Below are positions 41,795 through 50,587 of a DNA stretch of 64,000 nucleotides, piece by piece; position 1 is the first letter of the stretch; every line of letters begins with the position of its first letter. The notes beneath the pieces were generated by a model, which searched no databases, was not told the DNA's origin, and saw nothing but the letters and a program-made list of their open reading frames with translations. The position numbers and the translations under genes were made by a program. Source of the stretch: Pseudoroseicyclus aestuarii (GTDB lineage: Bacteria; Pseudomonadota; Alphaproteobacteria; Rhodobacterales; Rhodobacteraceae); contig NZ_QJTE01000001.1 of the NCBI RefSeq assembly GCF_003217255.1, forward strand, positions 372,001 through 436,000, read 5' to 3'.

Positions 41795-42706
41795 ATGGAT
41801 TCCCGTCCGCTGCCGCCGCTGTCCCGCCTTCCGGCCTTCGAGGCGGCGGCCCGGCACGAAAGCTTCACCGCCGCCGCCGAGGAGCTTGGCCTGACGCAGA
41901 CCGCCGTGACCAAGCAGATCGCCGCGCTGGAGGCGGACCTCGGGCTGCGGCTTTTCGAGCGCCGGAACAGGGCTGTCTTCCTGACCGAGGCGGGGCGCGC
42001 CTATGGCCGTGTCGTCGGCGCGGCGCTGGCCGAGATATCGAGCGAGACGGTGCGGCTGCGCGGCGGGCGCGCGCCGGGCGGGCTGGTCCTGCACTGCCAG
42101 CTTTGCGAGGCCTTCTACTGGCTGATGCCGCGCCTGTCGCAGTTCCACGAGCGCCATCCCGGCGTCGAGGTCCGCGTCGTCAGCGCACTCGCCCCGCTAA
42201 CCGCAGCGCCCGATCCCTTCGACGTGGCGATCCAGACGACGGGGCGGCCCTCGGGCTCTGCGCGGCTGGCCTTCACCGCCTCGGACGAGGTCTTTCCCGT
42301 TGCCGCGCCGGGGCTGGTGCCGCCCGAGAGGCTGCCCCTCTCGCTCGAGGATCTGGCGCGGCAGCCGCTGCTCTCGCATCAGGTGCTGCCGCAGGACTGG
42401 ATGGATTGGCCGGACTGGTTCGCCGCCCTCGGGCGCCCCGGCCCGCGCGGCGCGAAGGTGATCGGCTTCGACAGCTTTCCGCTGGTGCTGCAGGCGGCGG
42501 TCGCGGGGCAGGGCATCGCGCTGGGCTGGCGCAACACGGTGCGCGGGCTTCTGGCCGAAAGCAAGCTGGTGAGGGTCTGCGACGAGGCGGTGTTCCGGCC
42601 CGCCGAGATCTCGGTCTTTCGCGGCAGCCGAAGCGGCAACCATGCGCAGACGGATGCCCTGCTGACATGGCTGCGGGGCGAGCTGGCGGATCCTGCGCCG
42701 GCGTGA
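41795..42706 (+). CDS. LysR-family regulator, GcvA-like
   Basis: 303 residues. The N-terminal winged helix is at residues 8-67 (LPAFEAAARHESFTAAAEEL, then LTQTAVTKQIAALEADLGLR). The effector-binding part follows, with the GcvA-type pattern PRLSQFHERHPGVEVRVV and GIALGWRNTVRGLLAESKLV. It is divergent from the EamA exporter and likely autoregulates and controls it from the 69-base gap, which contains AT-rich sequence and an ATAAAATGAGAT stretch. The inducer is unknown. Confidence 0.92.
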   Translation: MDSRPLPPLSRLPAFEAAARHESFTAAAEELGLTQTAVTKQIAALEADLGLRLFERRNRAVFLTEAGRAYGRVVGAALAEISSETVRLRGGRAPGGLVLHCQLCEAFYWLMPRLSQFHERHPGVEVRVVSALAPLTAAPDPFDVAIQTTGRPSGSARLAFTASDEVFPVAAPGLVPPERLPLSLEDLARQPLLSHQVLPQDWMDWPDWFAALGRPGPRGAKVIGFDSFPLVLQAAVAGQGIALGWRNTVRGLLAESKLVRVCDEAVFRPAEISVFRGSRSGNHAQTDALLTWLRGELADPAPA

Positions 42707-42726
42707 CCGCAAGCGGTGACGCCGGC
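42697..42726. terminator. Hairpin between convergent LysR and DUF4091 genes
   Basis: GCCGGCGTGACCGC (42697-42710) and GCGGTGACGCCGGC (42713-42726) pair with one mismatch and a 2-base gap. It overlaps the LysR stop codon and ends just before the leftward gene's stop. No T-run. Confidence 0.5.
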
Positions 42727-42727
42727 C

Positions 42728-44416
42728 TCAGCCTGCGTCTTCCAAAGCGGCGATCAGGCGGTTGCGCAGGTCCAGGTAATGCGCCGGATCGCGGGGGTAG
42801 GCGGTCAGCGTAATGGCGCCCTCCGGATCGACGAGGCGCTGCACGGCCTCCCGCCCCAGCCGCGCCTCGAGCATCTGCATCAGCGCCAGATCGTCGAAGG
42901 CGTCGCGCAGCACCTTGCCGCGCAGCGAGTGCCATGGCTCCCCCTCAGGGCCGGGGTAGAGGATGAAGGGATCGCCCGCGGGAAAGGCGCCGCCGGCATC
43001 GGGCGAGAGGAAGGGGTCGATGACCTGCTTCGACAGGTACCCGTTGTAGAAGTTCAGGCCCCAGTGCAGGAAGCCCGCCGCGCCGGTCAGCCAGAGCTGC
43101 AGCCCCAGCGCCCGCGTCCGGGCCGAGGGCATGGCGAAGAAGCGGTTCGACACCTCGCGGTGCTGGCCGACGCAGTAGTAGAGCCACATCGGTTTGACGC
43201 CGGCGTCGAGGAAGGGCTGGGCCTTGTCGCTGGCCACGACCGGCTCGGTCACGACCCCCTCGGAGTACAGGAGATAGGCGCTCATCGCGTCAACGACGCG
43301 GCAGCCCTCGAGCAGGTCGATCACCGTCTCCCGCGCAGCGCGGTAGCTTTCGAGCATGGCGCCCGTCGGCTCGTCGGAGATGTGGAAGATGACCCTTTCG
43401 AGGCCCCATTCAGCCGCGAGATGCGCCTTGAGCGCCGGCAGCAGCGCCTCCATCAGGCGGCGATAGCGCGGGTCGGTCGCGGCGACGTCCCAGCCGAAGT
43501 CGCGGCGGGTCTCGTTGCCGTGGGTGACGCGGATCGGCGGCGTCGCTTCGGCGCCCCATTGCGTGAAGAGATGCGCGACCTCGACATAGGCGATCCCGTT
43601 CTTGCGCAGCAGGTCCAGCCAGCGGTCGAGGGCCGAGAAATCGACGCTATAGCCATCCTCCTCCGCGCGGATCCCGAGGAGCTGGACGTTCAGCCGCTCC
43701 GCGCCGGGGGCGGTGTCTAGGACCGGCATCCAGACCGGCGTCAGCAGGCCGTTCACCCCGATCTCGGCAGCCGCCGCCATGGTCCGGTCAATCGCGTGCC
43801 ACCATGGCTCGGACAGCGGCTCCACCCCGTAGTACTGCGCCGTGCAATCGCCGTGCAGCCAATGGGTGTTGACGATGCCGAGCGGCTCCAGCGCGATGTC
43901 CGCGACCTCGACGCGGAGGGTCAGCCGGGCGATGCAGACGTCCGTGCTGGTCGTCACGGTCAGCTCGATGTCCCGCGGACCGGCCTTTGCCTCGGGCGCG
44001 ATCTCGATGTCGATCCAGAAGGCCTGCCACTGGCCGACATGGCTCGCCACCCGCTCGCCCGGGGCGAGGGGGCGCAGGGGGTCGGGCCAGAGACCGGGCG
44101 TGTCGCGCAGGTAAAAGTCGTCGTGCCCCTCGAAGGCGAGGAAGCGGGCAGGGACCAGATCGACGGCATGGAGCCGCGCCTCGAGGCCGTCCGGGGTGTC
44201 CGCCGTGACGCCGACGGAAGGAAGAAGGCCCTCGGGCGGATGCGGCAGGCTGGCGTTGTGCCGGGTCTCGGGCGGGCGCACCGCGAGTTGCACCCGCACC
44301 GCGCCGCCCCGCGTCCCGCGCAGCGGCAGGCCGGGGTCGAGGGCGCGCGGCGCGCTGTCTGGAAAGACTTTCTCGAGGCTGTCGCAGAGCACGACGGTCC
44401 AGGCGCGCTCGGACAT
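42728..44416 (-). CDS. DUF4091 (GH123-like) protein
   Basis: 562 residues from ATG 44416, six bases after CGGGAG; an ATG at 44422 lies too close to that site. An N-terminal beta domain (residues 1 to about 170) precedes a TIM-barrel-like part. RVIFHISDEPTGAMLESY supplies the adjacent Asp-Glu pair that serves catalysis in GH123 enzymes. SNRFFAMPSARTRALGLQLW and GFLHWGLNFYNGYLS are typical DUF4091 segments, and KVLRDAFDDLALMQMLEARL closes the protein. A glycosidase acting on an N-acetylated sugar is plausible but not shown. No signal peptide. Confidence 0.78.
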   Translation of the reverse strand: MSERAWTVVLCDSLEKVFPDSAPRALDPGLPLRGTRGGAVRVQLAVRPPETRHNASLPHPPEGLLPSVGVTADTPDGLEARLHAVDLVPARFLAFEGHDDFYLRDTPGLWPDPLRPLAPGERVASHVGQWQAFWIDIEIAPEAKAGPRDIELTVTTSTDVCIARLTLRVEVADIALEPLGIVNTHWLHGDCTAQYYGVEPLSEPWWHAIDRTMAAAAEIGVNGLLTPVWMPVLDTAPGAERLNVQLLGIRAEEDGYSVDFSALDRWLDLLRKNGIAYVEVAHLFTQWGAEATPPIRVTHGNETRRDFGWDVAATDPRYRRLMEALLPALKAHLAAEWGLERVIFHISDEPTGAMLESYRAARETVIDLLEGCRVVDAMSAYLLYSEGVVTEPVVASDKAQPFLDAGVKPMWLYYCVGQHREVSNRFFAMPSARTRALGLQLWLTGAAGFLHWGLNFYNGYLSKQVIDPFLSPDAGGAFPAGDPFILYPGPEGEPWHSLRGKVLRDAFDDLALMQMLEARLGREAVQRLVDPEGAITLTAYPRDPAHYLDLRNRLIAALEDAG

Positions 44417-44592
44417 GCGCATCTCCCGTTGGGGGTCAGGGGGCTGATCCGGCGCAGCGAACACCCCGCACGCGCCCTTGTCCAGAGGCGGCGCGGAGGA
44501 GGAGCCCTATGGGGCGCTGTCGCCTTGCAAGCCTCGCTGCCGTCTAGGCTAGGCCGGGCAGGGCGCCCGTGCCGACCGGCTCCGCAGAGCGC

Positions 44593-45441
44593 TCAACGCG
44601 GCGAAGCGGCCCCCTTGAGGTGCCGAAGGAAGTTCCGGATCTCCCGCCTGCGCCGCTGCTTGTCGATCACCTCGGCGTCGAGCCCCAGTTGCCATGCCAG
44701 ATCGCGCCGCGCCGGGTCGGCGTCGAGGGCCTCCAGGTGCCGGCTGTAGCTGTCGATCACCTCCGGGCTGCGGGCCAGACCTTGATCCACCAGCGCGTCC
44801 GACTGCCCCCGCAACGCCTCGGCAATCTCCCGCAGCGCAAGCTCGGGGTGGTACTGGACGCCCCAGAAGACCCCGCGCCCCGACCGGATCTCTGCCGCTT
44901 CGATCGGAACCTCCGCCGTGCTGGCCAGCACCGTGCCGCCCGCCGGCATCCGGTCCACCATGGCGGAGTGCATCGTCGGTGCATCCCAGGCGCCCGGTCG
45001 GCCCTGCAGCATCGGATGGGCGCGCCCCGCATCGCTGGCCACGACACAGCGCGCAAAGCCCGCTTCCATCTCCGCATCCCGCGGCTTCACGGTGCCGCCG
45101 GCCGCGACGGCGGCAATCTGGAGCCCGGCGCAGGACCCGAAGGACGGCAGGCCCGCGCCGAAGACCCGCGCCATGAACCCCGCCGCGCTGCGCACCTCGG
45201 GCCTGTCCTCGTGCATCTGGATCGGCGAGCCGGCGAAGATGGCCCCGTCGAAGCGGCCAAGCCTCGCCTCGCTGATCGCGTCGCTTCCCTCCACGCAGGA
45301 GTGATGCTCGACGATGCAATCCGGATCCATGTCCCTCAGCGTCTCGGCATAGGTCTCGTGCGAGGCCAGTCCCGACCTCCTGCGGCGGGCAGCCTGCTGG
45401 TCGGGGGTCTCACTGGCGACCACGAGAAGGCGAAGCGGCAT
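44593..45441 (-). CDS. Class I glutamine amidotransferase-like protein
   Basis: 282 residues from ATG 45441. MPLRLLVVASETPDQQAARR opens the fold, SFGSCAGLQIAAV carries the nucleophile Cys, and GVQYHPELAL carries the His and Glu, so the triad is complete. About 60 C-terminal residues (LEALDADPARRDLAWQLGLD and a basic tail) form an extra helical segment. It is only distantly similar to the amidotransferase at 6028. It may act on a glutamine or glutamyl substrate without a synthase partner; none adjoins it. The open frame upstream has no similarity. Confidence 0.8.
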   Translation of the reverse strand: MPLRLLVVASETPDQQAARRRRSGLASHETYAETLRDMDPDCIVEHHSCVEGSDAISEARLGRFDGAIFAGSPIQMHEDRPEVRSAAGFMARVFGAGLPSFGSCAGLQIAAVAAGGTVKPRDAEMEAGFARCVVASDAGRAHPMLQGRPGAWDAPTMHSAMVDRMPAGGTVLASTAEVPIEAAEIRSGRGVFWGVQYHPELALREIAEALRGQSDALVDQGLARSPEVIDSYSRHLEALDADPARRDLAWQLGLDAEVIDKQRRRREIRNFLRHLKGAASPR

Positions 45442-45800
45442 GGTGGGTCGGGACCTCTGGCAAGGGGCGCTGCCGGGCGCGGCGTGCAGCGAGGTGCACC
45501 CTATGCCCTCGCAGGCCGGGATGAACCACCCGCCGCGACAGGATGCCCGACCGGGGGGATCGGGCCGCCCCCTGTGCTGCCGTAGGCGGCGCCTTGATCC
45601 CGCACCCGGCGGACGAATCCGTCCTGCGCCTGCCGTGCCGCCAGGAGGGGCCCGGGGCGCCGCGAGGCGGGGCAGGGCGTCCCGACCGGACGACCTTGCG
45701 GCAGGCAGGGTAAAGCCTGCGCGGATTCGCTTGACGCCCGTCCGCCCCTTGCCTAGAACCCGCGTCACGTCAGGCGCCGGAGACGGTGCAGACGCGATGC
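45442..45800. other. Gene-free stretch before the tRNA genes
   Basis: About 360 bases with no supported gene. Frames that cross it lack ribosome sites and similarity. The right end holds the promoter of the first tRNA-Asp; the left end must hold the promoter of the leftward amidotransferase gene. No repeat or hairpin stands out. Confidence 0.6.
45731..45759 (+). promoter_or_regulatory. Promoter of the first tRNA-Asp gene
   Basis: TTGACG (45731-45736), 17-base spacer, TAGAAC (45754-45759). It lies 41 bases before the mature tRNA end, giving a short leader. It resembles the promoter of the second copy. Confidence 0.7.
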
Positions 45801-45877
45801 GCGGTTGTAGCTCAGTTGGTTAGAGTACCGGCCTGTCACGCCGGGGGTCGCGGGTTCGAGTCCCGTCAACCGCGCCA
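45801..45877 (+). tRNA. tRNA-Asp (anticodon GTC), copy 1
   Basis: 77 nt. The acceptor GCGGTTG (45801-45807) pairs with CAACCGC (45867-45873), the discriminator is G, and CCA is encoded (45875-45877). The anticodon GTC is at 45835-45837. The T-arm GGGTTCGAGTCCC is standard. Identical to the copy at 46005. Confidence 0.98.
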
Positions 45878-45965
45878 TCACCTTCTCCCAAAGACATCCC
45901 CAAGCACTCGGCCCACGGGCCGATGACCGCGCGGCAATAGCCATCGCCTTCTCGGCATCCGGTTA

Positions 45966-45994
45966 TTGACGCCGGCCCTGCGCTCGCCTAAACG
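45966..45994 (+). promoter_or_regulatory. Promoter of the second tRNA-Asp gene
   Basis: TTGACG (45966-45971), exactly 17 bases, TAAACG (45989-45994). It lies 10 bases before the mature tRNA, so transcription would start almost at the tRNA end. Confidence 0.7.
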
Positions 45995-46004
45995 CCCCCT
46001 CAGC

Positions 46005-46081
46005 GCGGTTGTAGCTCAGTTGGTTAGAGTACCGGCCTGTCACGCCGGGGGTCGCGGGTTCGAGTCCCGTCAACCGCGCCA
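46005..46081 (+). tRNA. tRNA-Asp (anticodon GTC), copy 2
   Basis: 77 nt, identical to copy 1, with encoded CCA at 46079-46081 and anticodon at 46039-46041. The 127 bases between the two copies are not repeated, so the two tRNA genes are separate units. Confidence 0.98.
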
Positions 46082-46163
46082 GTCTTCCCTCCCCATCCCC
46101 ATGCGTCCCTGCTGACCCGCAGGCCCGCTTGACAGCCGCCGCGGCTGCGTCCAACGCTGCCTC

Positions 46164-47615
46164 ATGATCGACATGCGGCCCGTCGGATACGTTATCGGCC
46201 TATTGCTGTGCGTGCTGGGGCTGACCATGGCCGGGCCGCTGGTGGCCGATATCGCCGTGGGCAACGGGCACTGGCCGGTCTTCCTCGAAAGCGCGACACT
46301 CTGCCTCGCCGTGGGGGTGCTGCTCTCGCTCGCCTGCCAGGGCGGCATGGGCGGCGGCGGGCTGACGCTGCGCCAGACCTTTTTGCTGACGACGCTGGTC
46401 TGGATCGTGCTGCCGCTCTTCGGCTCCATCCCCTTCATGCTGGGCGCGCCCGAGGCCGATCTGACCGACGCGCTGTTCGAGGCGATGTCTGGCATCACCA
46501 CCACCGGCTCCACCGTCTTCACCGGGCTGCAGGACCTGCCCGCCGGCATCCAGCTCTGGCGCGGCATCCTGCAATGGCTCGGCGGCATCGGCATCATCGT
46601 CATGGCCATGGTCTTCCTCCCCGAGCTCAAGGTCGCCGGCATGCAGGTCTTCCGCTCCGAGGCCTTCGAGACCATGGGCAAGATCCTGCCCCGCGCGGCC
46701 GAGATCGCCAGCGGCATTGCCGTCTTCTACGTCGGGCTGACCGTGCTCTGCGCGATCTGCTACATCCTGTCGGGCATGGATACCTTCAGCGCCACGGTCC
46801 ATGCGATGACGACCCTCTCGACCGGCGGTTTTGCCAATACCGACGCCTCCTTCGGGGCCTACGGCGGCGCCGCGCACTACGTCGGCACCCTCTTCATGAT
46901 CCTCGCGGCGCTGCCCTTCGTGCGCTACATCCAGCTCGCCCGCGGGCAGGCCGAACCGCTCTGGCGCGACAGCCAGGTGCGCGCCTTTCTTCTGACGATC
47001 CTCGTCTGCGCGCTGCTGATCGGCGCCAGCCTCGCCTCCTACTCGCACGGCTTCACCGAGGTCGCCTTCCGCGAGTCGCTGTTCAACGTCGTCTCGATCA
47101 TGTCGGGGACGGGCTATGCCAGCGCCGATTACATGCAGTGGGGGCCTTTCCCGGTCGCGATGTTCTTCTTCATCGGGCTGATCGGCGGCTGCGCCGGCTC
47201 GACCGCCTGCTCGGTCAAGATCTTCCGCTACCAGATCCTCTTCGCCTGCATCGGCGCGCAGATCCGCAAGATCCACGCCCCCCACGGCGTCTTCACCCCG
47301 CGCTACGAGGGGCGGCCGATCACCCGCGACGCGCTCAGCTCGGTCATGGCCTTCTTCGTTGTCTTCATCGTCGGGATCGGCATCGTCTCGGTGCTGCTGA
47401 CCCTGACCGGCCTCGACGCGGTGACCGCCGTCACCGGTGCTGCCACCGCCCTCGCCAATGTCGGGCCGGGGCTGGGCGAGCATATCGGCCCGGCGGGCAA
47501 CTTCGCCGGGCTCAACGATCCGGCCAAGTGGATCCTGACCCTGTCGATGATGATCGGCCGGCTCGAGATGCTCGTGGTGCTGGTCGTCGTCACCCGCCGC
47601 TTCTGGCAGGGCTGA
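46164..47615 (+). CDS. trkH: Trk/Ktr potassium uptake membrane protein, TrkH family
   Basis: 483 residues with about ten or more membrane segments and four pore repeats. The filter-like loops can be seen at SGITTTGSTVFTGLQDLP, MTTLSTGGFANTD, SGTGYASADYMQWG and TALANVGPGLGEHIGP, each with the filter Gly. GLIGGCAGSTACSVKIFRYQ follows the third pore. TrkH forms the potassium channel and works with the cytoplasmic NAD-binding protein TrkA, which is not in this window. The start ATG lies 82 bases after the second tRNA; TTGACA at 46129-46134 could be the -35 box. Confidence 0.95.
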   Translation: MIDMRPVGYVIGLLLCVLGLTMAGPLVADIAVGNGHWPVFLESATLCLAVGVLLSLACQGGMGGGGLTLRQTFLLTTLVWIVLPLFGSIPFMLGAPEADLTDALFEAMSGITTTGSTVFTGLQDLPAGIQLWRGILQWLGGIGIIVMAMVFLPELKVAGMQVFRSEAFETMGKILPRAAEIASGIAVFYVGLTVLCAICYILSGMDTFSATVHAMTTLSTGGFANTDASFGAYGGAAHYVGTLFMILAALPFVRYIQLARGQAEPLWRDSQVRAFLLTILVCALLIGASLASYSHGFTEVAFRESLFNVVSIMSGTGYASADYMQWGPFPVAMFFFIGLIGGCAGSTACSVKIFRYQILFACIGAQIRKIHAPHGVFTPRYEGRPITRDALSSVMAFFVVFIVGIGIVSVLLTLTGLDAVTAVTGAATALANVGPGLGEHIGPAGNFAGLNDPAKWILTLSMMIGRLEMLVVLVVVTRRFWQG

Positions 47616-47625
47616 CGCGCGCCCC

Positions 47626-47700
47626 GTCTTCTCTTTTCAAATATCCCGGGGGAGGCCCGGCGCAGCCGGGAGGGGGGCAGCGCCCCCATGACGCCCCCGG
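47626..47700 (-). repeat. Dispersed GC-hairpin/ATATTT intergenic element, copy D
   Basis: Read on the minus strand it has a GGGGGCGCTGCCCCC hairpin, a CCCGGCTGCGCCGGG hairpin, then CCCCCGGGATATTTGAAAAG and AGAAGAC. It matches the tail of copy B (55872). It lies between convergent trkH and the trypsin-fold gene and is downstream of the latter, so it could terminate that transcript. Confidence 0.75.
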
Positions 47701-47719
47701 GCCCGGCCCGGCGCAGACG

Positions 47720-49480
47720 CTACTCCCAGCAGCTGACCAGCGCCGTCATCCCGGCGGCGGCCCGGGCTAGACGCTCCGGGCTCTGCTCCGCCGCTTCGGC
47801 CCGCGCCGGGCTCACCCCCGCCGCCTCGAGCGCGGCGATCAGGGGACCCGCATCGCGCGCGAGGCCGATGCCATCGGGCAGCGCCGTGTCGCCCGCGCGC
47901 TGCGAAGGCAGCAGCAGGCCGATCACAGCCCCCTCGCGGTCGAGGACGGGGCCGCCCACGTCGCCGGGCCGCGCCGCGATCTCCAGCCGGCTCAGCGTCG
48001 CTTCGCCCTCCAGCCCGCGGCTGTCGGCAAGGGTGCCGAAAGTCACGGCGGCGGCGGGCAGGGCGCCGCCATAGGGATAGCCCGCCACGGCGATCTCGTC
48101 GCCGAGGCGCGGCGGCGCGCTGCGGAACCGGGCCGTGGCCATGGGCGCGAGGGGCGCCGCCGGGCGCAGCACCGCAAGGCCCGTCCCGGCATCGCTGTGC
48201 AGGACACTTGCGCCGCGGGTGCCCTCGATCGCGATATCGCCGCAGCCCGCGACGACCGCCTCCGCCGTCAGCACCGTGCCCGCGGCGTCGGCGAAGATAC
48301 CGCTGGCCTCGCGCAGCGGCTGGCGGATCTGCAGACCCGAGACGAGGTCAGTCGCCTGCGCCTCGTCCTCGGGCATGACGGCGGGGTCGAGAACGCCCGG
48401 CAGCCGCTCGAAGCCCGCGCGCATCTGGCCGAGGACTCGGGTGCGCCGCGCCTCGTCGCCCTCGGGCCAGACGAGGGCAAAGCCCTTGATCTGCCCCGCC
48501 TCGAGGCTGGCCTCGACGACGGTGTGCCGGCCGCCGCCGGTGCCTTCGATGCTGAAGCGGCCCGCCTCGCGCCGGCGCGGGCCCTCTTCGGGCAGGATTT
48601 CCAGCGTCTGCATGATCTCGTAAAGCCCGGCCAGCGTCTCGGCATTGCCCTCTTGGCTGATCAGCAGCACCTGCACCGGCTCCTCGCCGGTGGGCTCGTA
48701 GCGCACGAAGGGCGCGGAGGCGGTGCCGCCATCGAGGATCGCGGTGGGCAACGGCAGGGCGATGCCCGCGTCGCGCCGCGCCACGCGGGTCATGCCCAGC
48801 CCCTCCAGCACCGCGTTATAGGCCTCCAGCAGCTGCGCGCGCTGGCGGGTGGTCAGGATGCCGGTCGTGGGCAGGCCCTGTTGCGCCTGCCACTGGCCCA
48901 TCGCGGCCCGCGTCCCGCGCCCGAAGGCGCCGTCGATGGCGGCGTCGTAGACCCCGGCCCATTGCAGCGCGACCTGAAGCTGCTCGCGCTGGGCCCGGCC
49001 GAGGGCCGCCTCCGAGGCGCGGGCCTCGGCGGGCGTCTCGTCGGGGCGCTCCGGCTCGGGCTGCGGCTGCGGCTGCGGCTGTGGTTCCGGTTGCGGTGCC
49101 GGTGCGGCATCTGCAGAGGGCGCGGGGGCGGGACGCGCGGCCTGCGCGCCGAGGGGCCAGAAGCGCGTGCCGAAGCGGCTGCCGTCGACGATGAAGGCGT
49201 CCGAAGGGATCGCGCCGCTGGCCAGAAGGCGGGCGCGCAGGCTCTGGGCCTCGGTCTCGCCATAGGGGCCGAGGACGATGCCGTACCAGCCGCCGCCAAG
49301 GGCAAAGCCGCTCACGTCGCGCAGCTGCCCGGCGTAAAGCCGCGCCCGCTGGGTGGCGTCGCTCAGCGTCGGGCGTGCCTCGATCTGCACCCAGGCCTCC
49401 TGCGCCAGCGCCGGCAGGGCGGCACCCGCCGCCAGTCCCGAAAGAAGGGCTGCCAGCAGTCTGGCCTTCACTCGTGTCAT
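47720..49480 (-). CDS. Trypsin-fold protein with peptidoglycan-binding domain, predicted catalytically inactive
   Basis: 586 residues. A signal peptide (to ALPALA, about residue 26) is followed by a SPOR-like segment (AWVQIEARPTLSDATQRARL), a Pro/Gln/Glu linker, a peptidoglycan-binding helical domain (LQVALQWAGVYDAAIDGAFG and GRGTRAAMGQWQAQQGLP), and a C-terminal trypsin-like domain. In that domain the usual TNAHVV reads TAEAVV, the DLALL region reads TGLAVL, and GNSGGP reads GDVGGP, so His, Asp and Ser are all replaced. It probably binds peptidoglycan and a partner in the periplasm rather than cutting protein. No frameshift or stop interrupts it. Confidence 0.85.
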   Translation of the reverse strand: MTRVKARLLAALLSGLAAGAALPALAQEAWVQIEARPTLSDATQRARLYAGQLRDVSGFALGGGWYGIVLGPYGETEAQSLRARLLASGAIPSDAFIVDGSRFGTRFWPLGAQAARPAPAPSADAAPAPQPEPQPQPQPQPEPERPDETPAEARASEAALGRAQREQLQVALQWAGVYDAAIDGAFGRGTRAAMGQWQAQQGLPTTGILTTRQRAQLLEAYNAVLEGLGMTRVARRDAGIALPLPTAILDGGTASAPFVRYEPTGEEPVQVLLISQEGNAETLAGLYEIMQTLEILPEEGPRRREAGRFSIEGTGGGRHTVVEASLEAGQIKGFALVWPEGDEARRTRVLGQMRAGFERLPGVLDPAVMPEDEAQATDLVSGLQIRQPLREASGIFADAAGTVLTAEAVVAGCGDIAIEGTRGASVLHSDAGTGLAVLRPAAPLAPMATARFRSAPPRLGDEIAVAGYPYGGALPAAAVTFGTLADSRGLEGEATLSRLEIAARPGDVGGPVLDREGAVIGLLLPSQRAGDTALPDGIGLARDAGPLIAALEAAGVSPARAEAAEQSPERLARAAAGMTALVSCWE

Positions 49481-49648
49481 CGCGCTCTCCCGGTCGGCTT
49501 GGTCCTTGAGGTCATGGCCCTAGCAGAGCCATCGCGCGCCCGAAGCCTAAATATCGCGTGAGGGCCGGCCTCGGCCGTGAACCGTGGCGCGATTGACCCG
49601 TCCGGCGCCGGGGGCTAGGCAGGCGCGGACCCAAGAGGGACGAAAGAG

Positions 49649-50587
49649 ATGACAGGCAAACCCCGTTCGTTCCAGGACATCATCCTGGCGCTTCAGGCCT
49701 ACTGGGCCCGCCAGGGCTGCGCGGTGCTGCAGCCCTACGACATGGAAGTCGGCGCCGGCACCTTTCACCCCGCGACCACGCTGCGCAGCCTTGGCCCGAA
49801 CCCCTGGGCCGCGGCCTATGTCCAGCCCTCGCGCCGCCCCACCGACGGGCGCTACGGCGACAGCCCGAACCGGCTGCAGCACTATTACCAGTTCCAGGTG
49901 CTGATCAAACCGAGCCCGCCGGACCTGCAGGCCCTCTACCTCGGCAGCCTCGAGGCGATCGGCATCGACATGGCGCTGCACGACATCCGCTTCGTCGAGG
50001 ACGACTGGGAAAGCCCGACCCTGGGCGCCTGGGGCCTGGGCTGGGAGGTCTGGTGCGACGGCATGGAAGTGTCGCAGTTCACCTATTTCCAGCAGGTCGG
50101 CGGGCATGACTGCCGCCCCGTCTCGGGCGAGCTGACCTACGGCCTCGAGCGGCTGGCGATGTACGTCCTCGGCATGGACCACGTGATGGAGATGCCCTTC
50201 AACGACCCGCAGACGCCGATGCCGTTGACCTACGGCGATGTCTTCCGCCAGGCGGAGCGGGAATATGCCCGCTGGAACTTCGACGTGGCCGATACCCCCA
50301 CGCTCCTGCGCCATTTCGAGGATGCCGAGGCCGAGTGTGCCCGCATCCTCGAGCAGCCCGCGACCGACCCCCGGACGGGTCGGCAGATCGTCATGGCGCA
50401 GCCCGCCTATGACCAGTGCATCAAGGCCAGCCACCTCTTCAACCTGCTCGACGCGCGCGGCGTGATTTCCGTCACCGAGCGGCAGGCCTATATCGGCCGC
50501 GTCCGCGCGCTGGCCAAGGCCTGCGCCGATGCCTTCCTGCTGACCGAGGCGGGCGGCGGTGCGCCGGAGGCGGCGGCCGCGTCATGA
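49649..50587 (+). CDS. glyQ: Glycyl-tRNA synthetase alpha subunit
   Basis: 312 residues. [20 protein letters not shown] opens the protein and [20 protein letters not shown] is the class II motif region; [21 protein letters not shown] follows. GlyQ carries the glycine-activating and ATP site and forms an alpha2beta2 enzyme with GlyS. The stop overlaps the start of a small membrane-anchored protein by four bases, and glyS follows that. AGGGACGAAAG before the ATG is a fair ribosome site. Confidence 0.98.
   Translation: MTGKPRSFQDIILALQAYWARQGCAVLQPYDMEVGAGTFHPATTLRSLGPNPWAAAYVQPSRRPTDGRYGDSPNRLQHYYQFQVLIKPSPPDLQALYLGSLEAIGIDMALHDIRFVEDDWESPTLGAWGLGWEVWCDGMEVSQFTYFQQVGGHDCRPVSGELTYGLERLAMYVLGMDHVMEMPFNDPQTPMPLTYGDVFRQAEREYARWNFDVADTPTLLRHFEDAEAECARILEQPATDPRTGRQIVMAQPAYDQCIKASHLFNLLDARGVISVTERQAYIGRVRALAKACADAFLLTEAGGGAPEAAAAS

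Noticed and set aside
45442-45800. A small gene in the gap before the tRNA-Asp genes
   Set aside because: The frames crossing this stretch have no ribosome site and no recognisable sequence pattern.
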